From Paenibacillus sp. UBA6285 (GTDB lineage: Bacteria; Bacillota; Bacilli; Paenibacillales; Paenibacillaceae): a stretch of DNA of 7,457 nucleotides. Below, piece after piece: positions 1 through 5,142 of the stretch. The stretch's first letter is position 1, and every line of letters begins with the position of its first letter. The DNA is taken from the NCBI GenBank assembly GCA_002438345.1, contig DJUJ01000153.1, positions 39,088 to 46,544 on the forward strand. The letters run 5' to 3'. The notes beneath the pieces were generated by a model. The model had not been told where the DNA came from and searched no databases. It saw only the letters and a program-made list of their open reading frames with translations. A program made the translations under genes and the position numbers.

Positions 1-1081
1 ACAGAATATCGTAGCGCGTATTTCGTTGAGCAGGGATTTTGCCTGCTTCTCGAATCAATTGGGTAATGGACTCGATGTTGACCTTGTAAGTCGCGCCCGC
101 AGAAGATACTACGTTCTCTTCAATCATTGTACTGCCGAAATCGTTGCAGCCATATTGAAGGGAAAGCTTACCAACTTCTGGCCCCATAGTTACCCAAGAG
201 GACTGGAAGTTCTTGATGTTGTCTAGAACAAGACGACTAATGGCTACCGTCTTCAGATATTCCTCAGGCGATTGTCTATCCAACTTCAGGTTAGTATTGT
301 CCGGTTGGAAAGTCCAAGAGATAAAGGCCAGGAAGCCCTCTGAATCATATTTGTTGGCAATACACTCGTCCTGAGCTTCGCGCACACGTAGTAAGTGCAG
401 TGCCCGCTCCTCCATGCTCTCACCAAGTCCAATTACCATCGTAGCTGTCGTATTCATACCAACCTTATGTGCCGTCTGCATTACATCCATCCACTCGCGC
501 CACGAGCCTTTAAGTCGGCTGATTTTGCGACGTGTACGGTCATCGAGAATTTCAGCGCCGCCACCTGGCAATGAGTCCAGACCAGCAGCATGGATTTCAC
601 GAACCACTTCTTCAAGGGATAATCCAGATACCTCTTTCATCTTCATAATCTCCGCTGGTGAGAAGGAATGCATTGTAATCTCAGGGAACCGTTGCTTAAT
701 TCCACGCAGTATATCTGTATAATAACTGAAAGGAAGATTAGGGTTCGTTCCGCCTTGCATCAGTATTTCTGTACCATTTACAGCAATGGTCTCAGCGATT
801 TTTTGGTAGATCGTCTCATCCGGCAGTACATAGCCCTCATCCGATCCCGGTCTGCGATAAAATGCGCAGAAACGACAGTAGACATCACATACATTCGTAT
901 AGTTAATATTACGACCAATTACAAACGTGGCCATCGGGTCCGGATGCCAGCGTTCCATTATGGTGTTTGCAGCAGCACCCATTTTCTCAATTTCGTTGCT
1001 CTCGAACAGTCGGATGGTATCTTCCAATTGGAGACGTTCACCCCTTAGGGCTTTGTCCAAAATAAGATCTATCGCACTCAT
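1..1081 (-). CDS. mqnC: Cyclic dehypoxanthinyl futalosine synthase MqnC (3' end cut by window edge)
   Basis: Radical-SAM enzyme of the futalosine route to menaquinone; MqnC converts dehypoxanthine futalosine to its cyclic form in the cytoplasm. I translated 360 codons without a stop. The cluster motif CDVYCRFC places C65, C69 and C72 on the [4Fe-4S] cluster, inside the context NINYTNVC...FCAFYRRPG that is typical of MqnC. Further family-like stretches are GLDSLPGGGAEIL (about 168-180) and the ending QLIREAGKIPAQRNTRYDIL (341-360). MqnC proteins are usually around 360-370 residues, so only a few codons should be missing. The ATG at 1081 is preceded by AAAGGAGG with a 9-nt gap; an in-frame ATG directly after GGAGG is too close to be the start. 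The gene has its own promoter and is separated from the methionine operon by a terminator. MqnE and CofG/CofH are related alternatives, but the motif context favours MqnC. Confidence 0.92.
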   Translation of the reverse strand, partial: MSAIDLILDKALRGERLQLEDTIRLFESNEIEKMGAAANTIMERWHPDPMATFVIGRNINYTNVCDVYCRFCAFYRRPGSDEGYVLPDETIYQKIAETIAVNGTEILMQGGTNPNLPFSYYTDILRGIKQRFPEITMHSFSPAEIMKMKEVSGLSLEEVVREIHAAGLDSLPGGGAEILDDRTRRKISRLKGSWREWMDVMQTAHKVGMNTTATMVIGLGESMEERALHLLRVREAQDECIANKYDSEGFLAFISWTFQPDNTNLKLDRQSPEEYLKTVAISRLVLDNIKNFQSSWVTMGPEVGKLSLQYGCNDFGSTMIEENVVSSAGATYKVNIESITQLIREAGKIPAQRNTRYDIL

Positions 1082-1114
1082 CGTTCGCATCCTCCTTTTA
1101 AACCCTTAGGGGTA
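1039..1114 (-). other. Long-range inverted repeat enclosing the mqnC ribosome binding site and start
   Basis: In the mqnC transcript, UACCCCUAAGGGUUU (1114 down to 1100, in the leader) can pair with AGCCCUAAGGGGUG and its neighbour (1053 down to 1039, codons 10-15). That gives 14 of 15 positions paired, with one A-A mismatch and two G-U pairs. The 46-nt loop carries the AGGAGG site and the ATG. The pairing is visible by eye, but I have not computed its energy. Each arm is also nearly self-complementary (CCCTAAGGG), so small local hairpins would compete with it. Any effect on translation or mRNA stability is inference. Confidence 0.4.
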
Positions 1115-1148
1115 TTGGTAGAATCACAAAATCACAGGAAGAAAAGAC

Positions 1149-1173
1149 GTTGTCTTCCTTTAAAGATGACAAC
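1149..1173 (-). other. Imperfect 25-bp palindrome in the mqnC leader
   Basis: GTTGTC (1149-1154) and GACAAC (1168-1173) flank a core built around CTTTAAAG, making an imperfect dyad in the untranslated leader downstream of the proposed mqnC start site. It could fold as a hairpin with a 6-bp outer stem or act as a protein-binding site. No T-tract follows on the minus strand, so it is not an intrinsic terminator. Confidence 0.35.
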
Positions 1174-1185
1174 CCTTCCTCGTAG

Positions 1186-1202
1186 AAATGAACAGTTCAT
1201 TT
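1186..1202. promoter_or_regulatory. Perfect 17-bp palindrome at the mqnC transcription start (candidate operator)
   Basis: AAATGAACAGTTCATTT is a perfect inverted repeat of two 8-bp arms around one central base. It begins 5 bp downstream of the proposed -10 box, so it covers the expected start site. The heptamer CTGTTCA occurs again on the minus strand at 1227-1221, inside the promoter spacer. Position and symmetry fit a dimeric repressor site. The regulator is unknown; the single-base gap does not fit the LexA (CGAAC-N4-GTTCG) or Rex patterns. Confidence 0.5.
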
Positions 1203-1206
1203 TCTC

Positions 1207-1235
1207 ATCGTATCACAATCTGAACAGCTTGAAAA
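1207..1235 (-). promoter_or_regulatory. Promoter of mqnC
   Basis: Read on the minus strand: -35 TTTTCA (1235-1230, 4 of 6 matches), a 17-bp spacer, and -10 TACGAT (1212-1207, 5 of 6). The -10 is preceded by TGA, giving an extended TGnTACGAT element. Transcription would start near 1200 and give a leader of about 120 nt. It lies just downstream of the metI terminator, consistent with independent transcription of mqnC. Confidence 0.6.
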
Positions 1236-1266
1236 ATGCTTTTACGTTCTTCGCCAGATCCCATCC

Positions 1267-1300
1267 AGAAGAAAAGCAGCATCGCAATAAGCGATACTGC
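1267..1300 (-). terminator. Intrinsic terminator of the metA-metI operon
   Basis: On the minus strand GCAGTATCGC (1300-1291), loop TTATT, and GCGATGCTGC (1285-1276) form a 10-bp stem with one G-U pair, followed by TTTTCTTCT. It lies 49 nt past the metI stop codon and upstream of the mqnC promoter, so it separates the two transcription units. Confidence 0.85.
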
Positions 1301-1349
1301 CAGTTATTCTCTATTTCTCGACTAACGCTCGATTGAAAGTAAATCCCGG

Positions 1350-2522
1350 TTATTCCGACTCAATTTCTGCCCTTGCTGCCTCCAGTGCGTGGCCAAGATC
1401 AGCAATCAAATCCTCCGCATGTTCAATACCGACGGAGAAGCGCAGCAAACGGTCATCTACACCCACAGCATTTCGAATTTCCACAGGAATATCAGCATGC
1501 GTTTGTACAGCCGGATAAGTCATAAGTGACTCTACGCCGCCAAGGCTCTCTGCGAATGCAATAAGACGAATGTGACGAAGTAGAGGCTCTACGTATCTGG
1601 CATCTTTTAATTTGAAAGAAAAAATCCCGGTATTGCCTGAGGATTGGCGATTCTGGATTTCAAATCCCGGATGATCTGGCAATCCTGGATGGAACACTTC
1701 CGCAATCGCTGGGTGCTCTAGTAAGTAGTGGGCAATCGCTAGTGCATTACTCTCGTGACGCTCCATTCGCAGCGCCAATGTCTTCAAGCCTCTCATCAAC
1801 TGATAACTGTCCGTTGGTCCGAGCACAGCGCCAATAGAGTTATGTAGAATAGCTATTTCAGCTGATAATTCTACACCCTTAGATACAATTAGACCTGCCA
1901 GTACGTCATTATGACCCCCCAAATACTTAGAAGCGCTATGAACTACAATATCCGCACCTAATTCTATAGGCCGTTGGAAAAATGGTGTCAGCAGCGTATT
2001 ATCTACAATGCTAAGCAGCCCATGGTGACTGGCCCAGGTGCATGCGGCTTCAATATCCGTGATCATCATAAGCGGATTCGTTGGCGTTTCAATGAATACA
2101 GCTTTCGTATTCGGACGACGCGTAGCTTCCAGTGCATCCAAATCATTCGTGTCTACATAAGAAGCAGTGATTCCAAACTTGGACAATATCCGTTCCAACA
2201 GACGATAGGTACCGCCGTAAAGATCCAGTGAAACGATCAGATGGTCACCTTGAGCGAACAAGGTAAGAACCGTTTGTATAGCTGCCATCCCTGAGCTACA
2301 AGCAAATCCTGCATCTCCAGATTCCAGTTCCGCAGCTGCATTCTCAAGCACTGAACGGGTCGGACTCTTGGTGCGGCTATAATCAAACCCTGTGCTCTGA
2401 CCGAGTTTTGGATGACGAAATGCCGTTGCATTATAAATCGGAAAATTAATTGCTCCTGTGGCTGGATCTTCTTGAGAACCTATTTGAGCCAGTCTGCTTT
2501 CAATCCTAAGTTTGTCATCCAT
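1350..2522 (-). CDS. metI: Cystathionine gamma-synthase / O-acetylhomoserine thiolyase MetI
   Basis: PLP-dependent enzyme of the Cys/Met metabolism family, 390 residues. With O-acetylhomoserine it makes cystathionine from cysteine or homocysteine from sulfide, the step after MetA. Visible motifs in order: YSRTKSPTRSVLE (48-60, phosphate and subunit-interface region), CSSGMAA (75-81), ETPTNP (145-150), D174 in SIVDNTLLTP (PLP nitrogen contact), HSASKYLGGHND (195-206) with K199 as the Schiff-base lysine, SLGGVESLMTYP (326-337) and LRFSVGIE (360-367). The family's YxRxxNPT has Ser for Asn at 53. The ATG has TTAGGAGG upstream with an 8-nt gap. It follows metA by 35 nt with no terminator between, so the two are co-transcribed under the SAM riboswitch. 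The name MetI (B. subtilis usage) is preferred over MetB or MetC because of the operon context; the substrate split between cysteine and sulfide cannot be read from sequence. Confidence 0.92.
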   Translation of the reverse strand: MDDKLRIESRLAQIGSQEDPATGAINFPIYNATAFRHPKLGQSTGFDYSRTKSPTRSVLENAAAELESGDAGFACSSGMAAIQTVLTLFAQGDHLIVSLDLYGGTYRLLERILSKFGITASYVDTNDLDALEATRRPNTKAVFIETPTNPLMMITDIEAACTWASHHGLLSIVDNTLLTPFFQRPIELGADIVVHSASKYLGGHNDVLAGLIVSKGVELSAEIAILHNSIGAVLGPTDSYQLMRGLKTLALRMERHESNALAIAHYLLEHPAIAEVFHPGLPDHPGFEIQNRQSSGNTGIFSFKLKDARYVEPLLRHIRLIAFAESLGGVESLMTYPAVQTHADIPVEIRNAVGVDDRLLRFSVGIEHAEDLIADLGHALEAARAEIESE

Positions 2523-2557
2523 GATTAATGCCTCCTAATTTATAATGTAGCCTGTTA

Positions 2558-3478
2558 TCAATAAACAATGGGGTCGATATCATAAGGCGTTTCTTGATAT
2601 ACATAGTAATTGAGCCAGTTAGAGAATAATAAATTGGCATGCGCGCGCCACACAGCTGGAGGTGTTCGATCTGGATCATCTTTAGGGAAGTAATGTTTCG
2701 GCAAAGCCATCTCCATCCCTCTTGTCACATCACGATCATATTCCCATTTCAAGGATAAAGGATCGTATTCGGAATGACCGGTCACAAATATTTGTTTACC
2801 GTCGTTTGTAGCCACTAGATACATACCAGCCTCTTCGGATTCCGCCAGAATCTGCAGATCTGGATTATTCTCAATATCTTCACGGGAGACATCGGTATGT
2901 CGGGAGTGTGGTACATGGAACACCTCGTCAAAGCCGCGCAACAATTTAATGTTATTTTGATTAATCGTATGAGCGAAGACGCCAAAGCATTTCTCAGGCA
3001 ATGCCACTTTACGAACACCAAAATGATGATATAAGCCTGCCTGTGCCGCCCAACAAATATGCATGGTTGAAGTCACATTGTCCTTGCTCCATTCAAAAAT
3101 CTCTTTCAGTTCTTCCCAATACGATACATCCTCGAACTCCAATTGCTCTACAGGAGCACCTGTAACGATTAAGCCATCCAAACGGCGGTGGCTGATCTCG
3201 TCAAAGGTTTTGTAAAAGCTCTTCAAATGTTCAGCAGAAGTATTCTTGGAAATATGGGAACGTGGATGCAGTAGCGTAACATCAACTTGTAGTGGCGAAT
3301 TTCCAATTAAACGCAGCAATTGAGTCTCTGTCGTCTCTTTAGTCGGCATGAGGTTCAGAATAGCAATCCGTAGTGGACGGATATCCTGATGGAAAGCCTG
3401 ACTATCGTCCATCACAAAAATATTTTCTCCGGATAGTACTTCTTTCGCGGGTAAACTGTCGGGAATTTTAATTGGCAT
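2558..3478 (-). CDS. metA: Homoserine O-acetyltransferase MetA (MetAA)
   Basis: First committed enzyme of methionine synthesis; it acylates the hydroxyl of homoserine. At 306 residues it matches the MetA family (about 300). The catalytic residues are in place: C142 in [10 protein letters not shown]235 and E237 in TGHSEYDP. Residue 111 is Glu ([13 protein letters not shown]). In studied MetA enzymes Glu at this site goes with acetyl-CoA use and Gly with succinyl-CoA use, so I predict an acetyltransferase, although homologues are often labelled O-succinyltransferase. Other family stretches are [11 protein letters not shown] (37-47) and HSRHTDV (191-197). The ATG at 3478 has TAAGGAG upstream with a 10-nt gap. 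The gene lies 58 nt beyond the riboswitch terminator T-tract and is followed by metI. The acetyl ester it makes is the substrate expected for MetI. Confidence 0.96.
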   Translation of the reverse strand: MPIKIPDSLPAKEVLSGENIFVMDDSQAFHQDIRPLRIAILNLMPTKETTETQLLRLIGNSPLQVDVTLLHPRSHISKNTSAEHLKSFYKTFDEISHRRLDGLIVTGAPVEQLEFEDVSYWEELKEIFEWSKDNVTSTMHICWAAQAGLYHHFGVRKVALPEKCFGVFAHTINQNNIKLLRGFDEVFHVPHSRHTDVSREDIENNPDLQILAESEEAGMYLVATNDGKQIFVTGHSEYDPLSLKWEYDRDVTRGMEMALPKHYFPKDDPDRTPPAVWRAHANLLFSNWLNYYVYQETPYDIDPIVY

Positions 3479-3514
3479 TGTCTTTCCACTCCTTAGCTGA
3501 ATTTAAGTTATTTT

Positions 3515-3527
3515 GCCGCACTGCGGC
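3515..3527 (-). other. Short GC-rich hairpin between riboswitch terminator and metA
   Basis: GCCGCAGTGCGGC is self-complementary (5-bp stem with a 3-nt loop) in the metA leader after the riboswitch terminator. It is followed by AAAA rather than T residues on the minus strand, so it is not a terminator. It may only stabilise the mRNA 5' region. Confidence 0.3.
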
Positions 3528-3536
3528 CTGCTGAAC

Positions 3537-3571
3537 AATAAAAAGACCTTTCTCGGAAATCGAGAAAGGTC
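3537..3571 (-). terminator. Riboswitch-controlled intrinsic terminator upstream of metA
   Basis: On the minus strand GACCTTTCTCG (3571-3561) and CGAGAAAGGTC (3555-3545) form a perfect 11-bp stem with a 5-nt loop, followed by TTTTTATT. The 3' edge of the SAM aptamer, GAGAGAGG, can pair with CCTTTCTC in the terminator's 5' arm (one G-U). That is the standard S-box antiterminator: with SAM bound, P1 forms and the terminator folds; without SAM, the antiterminator forms and metA-metI are transcribed. Confidence 0.93.
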
Positions 3572-3595
3572 ATATCTACAGTCATATGCGCCTCT

Positions 3596-3722
3596 CTCAT
3601 CTGCCAGAATGATTCTGAAGACGTTTAGGCGTCAGCAGAAATTCCGCAAGAATTAGCACCGTGCGTTCACACGCCGGTTGCCGGGTTTCATAGGGCTAGT
3701 CCCTCCACCTGCTCTTGATAAG
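3596..3722 (-). ncRNA. SAM-I (S-box) riboswitch aptamer
   Basis: The minus strand shows the conserved SAM-I core in order: CTTATCAAGAG at the 5' end, AGGTGGAGGGACT, GCCC, ATGAAACCCGGCAACC, then GGTGCTAATTC and a closing GATGAGAG. P1 pairs CTTATC (3722-3717) with GATGAG (3601-3596), including one G-U. A variable arm follows GGTGCTAATTC and includes a GACG/CGTC stem. S-box RNAs bind S-adenosylmethionine and turn off methionine synthesis genes; here the target is metA-metI. One position in the usual ACTGGCCC block reads ACTAGCCC, a minor variation. Confidence 0.96.
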
Positions 3723-3742
3723 ATTTAGCTGTATTCAATTAA

Positions 3743-3764
3743 ATTACTTTAAAATCACTTTAAA
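3743..3764 (-). repeat. Two tandem 11-bp units near the met promoter
   Basis: On the minus strand TTTAAAGTGAT (3764-3754) is followed directly by TTTAAAGTAAT (3753-3743), identical at 10 of 11 positions. The units lie over the proposed -10 and start region of the methionine operon, about one helical turn apart. This could be a protein-binding direct repeat or AT-rich coincidence. Confidence 0.4.
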
Positions 3765-3786
3765 TCATGAACCTCCTTTTCGTCAA
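3757..3786 (-). promoter_or_regulatory. Probable promoter of the SAM riboswitch-metA-metI operon
   Basis: On the minus strand a -35 TTGACG (3786-3781, 5 of 6) is followed by either TTTAAA (16-bp spacer) or TAAAGT (18-bp spacer) as the -10, each 4 of 6. This would start transcription about 30 nt before the aptamer. A second weaker choice, TTCATG with AGTAAT 17 bp on, would start closer to the aptamer. A promoter must lie in this stretch, but the exact boxes are uncertain. It is divergent from the corA promoter, with about 45 bp between them. Confidence 0.45.
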
Positions 3787-3830
3787 GTCCATACAATGCT
3801 GAAGGAGCCTCAAAATCACAATAAATTAGC

Positions 3831-3859
3831 TTGAAAGAGGCATACTCCGTTGTTATACT
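3831..3859 (+). promoter_or_regulatory. Promoter of the corA leader and corA
   Basis: TTGAAA (3831-3836, 5 of 6), a 17-bp spacer, and TATACT (3854-3859, 5 of 6) preceded by TGT, giving an extended -10. Transcription would begin near 3866, about 255 nt upstream of the corA start codon. No comparable promoter was found between the leader terminator and corA, so corA expression probably depends on read-through. Confidence 0.75.
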
Positions 3860-3905
3860 AGACAAGTATTTCATACCTGAACGAAAAGATGAGGTGAGAA
3901 GAAGG

Positions 3906-4034
3906 ATGGAAGGCGACCCGAGCTCGCAATTAAGTGTACAGAATGAGCAACCACACAGGATAATCATCAGCTTGCCGGCGGCGGGAGCAGTTCTTCTTCA
4001 TGCCCTCGAAACGTCATTTGGCCTTTTGTATTGA
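3906..4034 (+). CDS. Putative 42-residue leader peptide upstream of corA
   Basis: Short ORF inside the corA leader, beginning MEGDPSSQLSVQ and ending LETSFGLLY, 42 codons then TGA. A GAGGTGA element at 3891-3897 resembles the anti-Shine-Dalgarno complement AAGGAGGTGA and sits at usable distance from the ATG. The start is acidic and carries a proline (E2, D4, P5); the second half is hydrophobic (RIIISLPAAGAVLL). The 5' arm of the leader terminator lies in codons 21-25, and the stop codon lies 8 nt before the 3' arm. A ribosome on this ORF would therefore affect terminator folding. Enterobacterial mgtA has a short leader peptide whose acidic/proline start senses low Mg2+; the likeness here is in principle, not proven homology. 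It could instead be a small protein gene with its own terminator, or a chance ORF. Confidence 0.45.
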   Translation: MEGDPSSQLSVQNEQPHRIIISLPAAGAVLLHALETSFGLLY

Positions 4035-4062
4035 TTGTAACCCCGGCCAAGCTGATTTTTTT
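3966..4062 (+). terminator. Leader terminator (candidate attenuator) upstream of corA
   Basis: ATCAGCTTGCCGG (3966-3978) pairs with CCGGCCAAGCTGAT (4043-4056) over 13 bp with one bulged C, and the 3' arm runs directly into a seven-T tract (4056-4062). The intervening 64 nt are unusual for a simple terminator and include the end of the leader ORF. It lies between the only visible promoter and corA, so it should limit corA transcription unless folding is prevented. No match to the Mg2+-sensing M-box core was recognised in the leader. Confidence 0.7.
4017..4051 (+). other. Competing hairpin in the corA leader (candidate antiterminator)
   Basis: TTTGGCC (4017-4023) can pair with GGCCAAG (4045-4051), six Watson-Crick pairs plus one U-G, with a 21-nt loop. 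It uses the same bases as the 3' arm of the leader terminator, so the two structures exclude each other. The longer terminator stem should win at equilibrium. The local hairpin would win if the distant 5' arm were covered, for example by a ribosome on codons 21-25. Confidence 0.45.
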
Positions 4063-4120
4063 CTCTGTGCTTAATTAGCAGTCCCTGGTGAAGACCTGGG
4101 GACAGGAGGAGTGGAATCAG

Positions 4121-5056
4121 ATGAAAATCCGGCTGGTGAATGCAGGGGTTTTTACACCTATTGATGAAATTGATGAAACATTGACACCCCCAACGGAAGG
4201 GTTCTATTGGATTGACGCCGATGTAGAGGATTTGGAGCTGCTTCAGCCCTTGTTCAACCTACATGATCTAGCTGTTGAGGATTGCCTTAGCGAAGAGGAT
4301 CAGCGTCCGAAGATCGAAATATACGAAAGTCACTACTTTATAGTTGTAAATAGCATCCGCTTTGATGATGAAGAAATTTTCCTACGGGCGCTCAATGTAT
4401 TCCTTGGAAGACATTACATCATCACCGTAACGAAACAAAAGATCAATGAGCTGCGAATCTTGAAGCCTATGCTCTGGGAGCAAGAGGTAAGTGAACCGGA
4501 TATGTTCCTTTACTTACTTATTGACCTTGTCGTGGACAATTATTTCTCCGTCGGCGACCGAATTGAAGCCCGGATTGAGAAGCTAGAAGAGGATATCCTC
4601 ATGCACACCAAGAAGTCACATCTCAGCGAAATTATCGGTCTGCGAAGTGAAATTCTATGGTTGAAGAAGATGCTGGGACCACAAAAAGAGGTTATCAATA
4701 CTCTGAATAAAAAAGACCTCCGTCTGATTGATGATCAGCTGCAGAAATATTTCAGCGATATTTATGAAAATGCGGTTAAAATATCTGAAACCTTTGAGAC
4801 GTACCGCGATCTCATGGGCAACTTACGAGAGGCATACCAATCTAGTATCGCCAACCGCGCGAATGAAATTATGAGAGTGTTTACGGCGATCACAACAATA
4901 TTCATGCCCCTGACCGTAATTACGGGAATCTATGGTATGAACTTTGATCATATGCCTGAGCTTCATACGAAATACGGCTATTATGGCGTTATAGGCGTTA
5001 TGTTGACGCTGGGCTGTGGGATGCTGTATGTATTCCGCAAGAAGGAATGGCTATGA
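4121..5056 (+). CDS. corA: CorA-family divalent cation (Mg2+/Co2+) transporter
   Basis: Pentameric inner-membrane channel of the CorA family, 311 residues, normal length. Residues 1 to about 245 form the cytoplasmic alpha/beta and long-helix domain, with charged coiled helices around 145-245. TM1 is about 252-271 and ends in the signature YGMNF (271-275; GMN at 272-274), followed by the periplasmic loop DHMPELHTKYGY. TM2 is about 286-305, then a basic tail KKEWL. I start at the ATG at 4121, which has AGGAGG at 4104-4109. An in-frame GTG at 4088 would add 11 residues, has no ribosome binding site and falls in a GTCCC/GGGAC hairpin (4081-4103), so it is rejected. The gene is alone on its strand, with its own promoter, a structured leader and a terminator after it. 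Members carry Mg2+, Co2+ or Ni2+; a few (ZntB-like) move Zn2+. The exact metal cannot be read from sequence, and Mg2+ is the default. Confidence 0.94.
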   Translation: MKIRLVNAGVFTPIDEIDETLTPPTEGFYWIDADVEDLELLQPLFNLHDLAVEDCLSEEDQRPKIEIYESHYFIVVNSIRFDDEEIFLRALNVFLGRHYIITVTKQKINELRILKPMLWEQEVSEPDMFLYLLIDLVVDNYFSVGDRIEARIEKLEEDILMHTKKSHLSEIIGLRSEILWLKKMLGPQKEVINTLNKKDLRLIDDQLQKYFSDIYENAVKISETFETYRDLMGNLREAYQSSIANRANEIMRVFTAITTIFMPLTVITGIYGMNFDHMPELHTKYGYYGVIGVMLTLGCGMLYVFRKKEWL

Positions 5057-5076
5057 AACGAATCGGACGAATAAGC

Positions 5077-5125
5077 AAGACGAAGGCCCTGTAACCGTAA
5101 GGTATACGGAAGCCTTCGTCTTTTT
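5077..5125 (+). terminator. Terminator of corA with a nested hairpin in its loop
   Basis: AAGACGAAGGC (5077-5087) pairs perfectly with GCCTTCGTCTT (5112-5122), followed by T residues to 5125. The loop holds a second perfect hairpin, CCGTA (5095-5099) with TACGG (5105-5109), so the structure is a stem on a stem. On the minus strand the same stem is followed by GCTTATT, so it may stop the convergent HRDC transcript only weakly. Confidence 0.85.
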
Positions 5126-5142
5126 GGTATGAGAAATCACAA

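Noticed and set aside
668..1048. 126-codon plus-strand ORF across mqnC
   Set aside because: It is antisense to the clearly coding radical-SAM gene, including its CxxxCxxC motif, and has no recognisable product.
1186..1202. LexA or Rex operator
   Set aside because: GAAC and GTTC are separated by one base rather than the LexA spacing, and the TTGTGA...TCACAA form of Rex sites is absent.
3515..3527. Second terminator in the metA leader
   Set aside because: The stem is only 5 bp and is followed by A residues on the transcribed strand.
3831..3905. In-frame N-terminal extension of the corA leader ORF back to TTG at 3831
   Set aside because: That start coincides with the -35 box of the promoter, upstream of the transcription start.
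3755..3967. 70-codon minus-strand ORF opposite the corA promoter and leader
   Set aside because: It has no ribosome binding site, no recognisable domain, and runs through the corA promoter and leader structures; best read as antisense chance.
3866..4062. M-box (ykoK) Mg2+ riboswitch in the corA leader
   Set aside because: The conserved M-box core, such as the GGTGAGGCTCC stretch, is not present; only short purine-rich similarity around GAGGTGAG.
4088..4120. GTG at 4088 as the corA start, giving a protein 11 residues longer
   Set aside because: No ribosome binding site precedes it and it lies within a GTCCC/GGGAC hairpin, while the ATG at 4121 has AGGAGG upstream and gives a typical CorA N-terminus.
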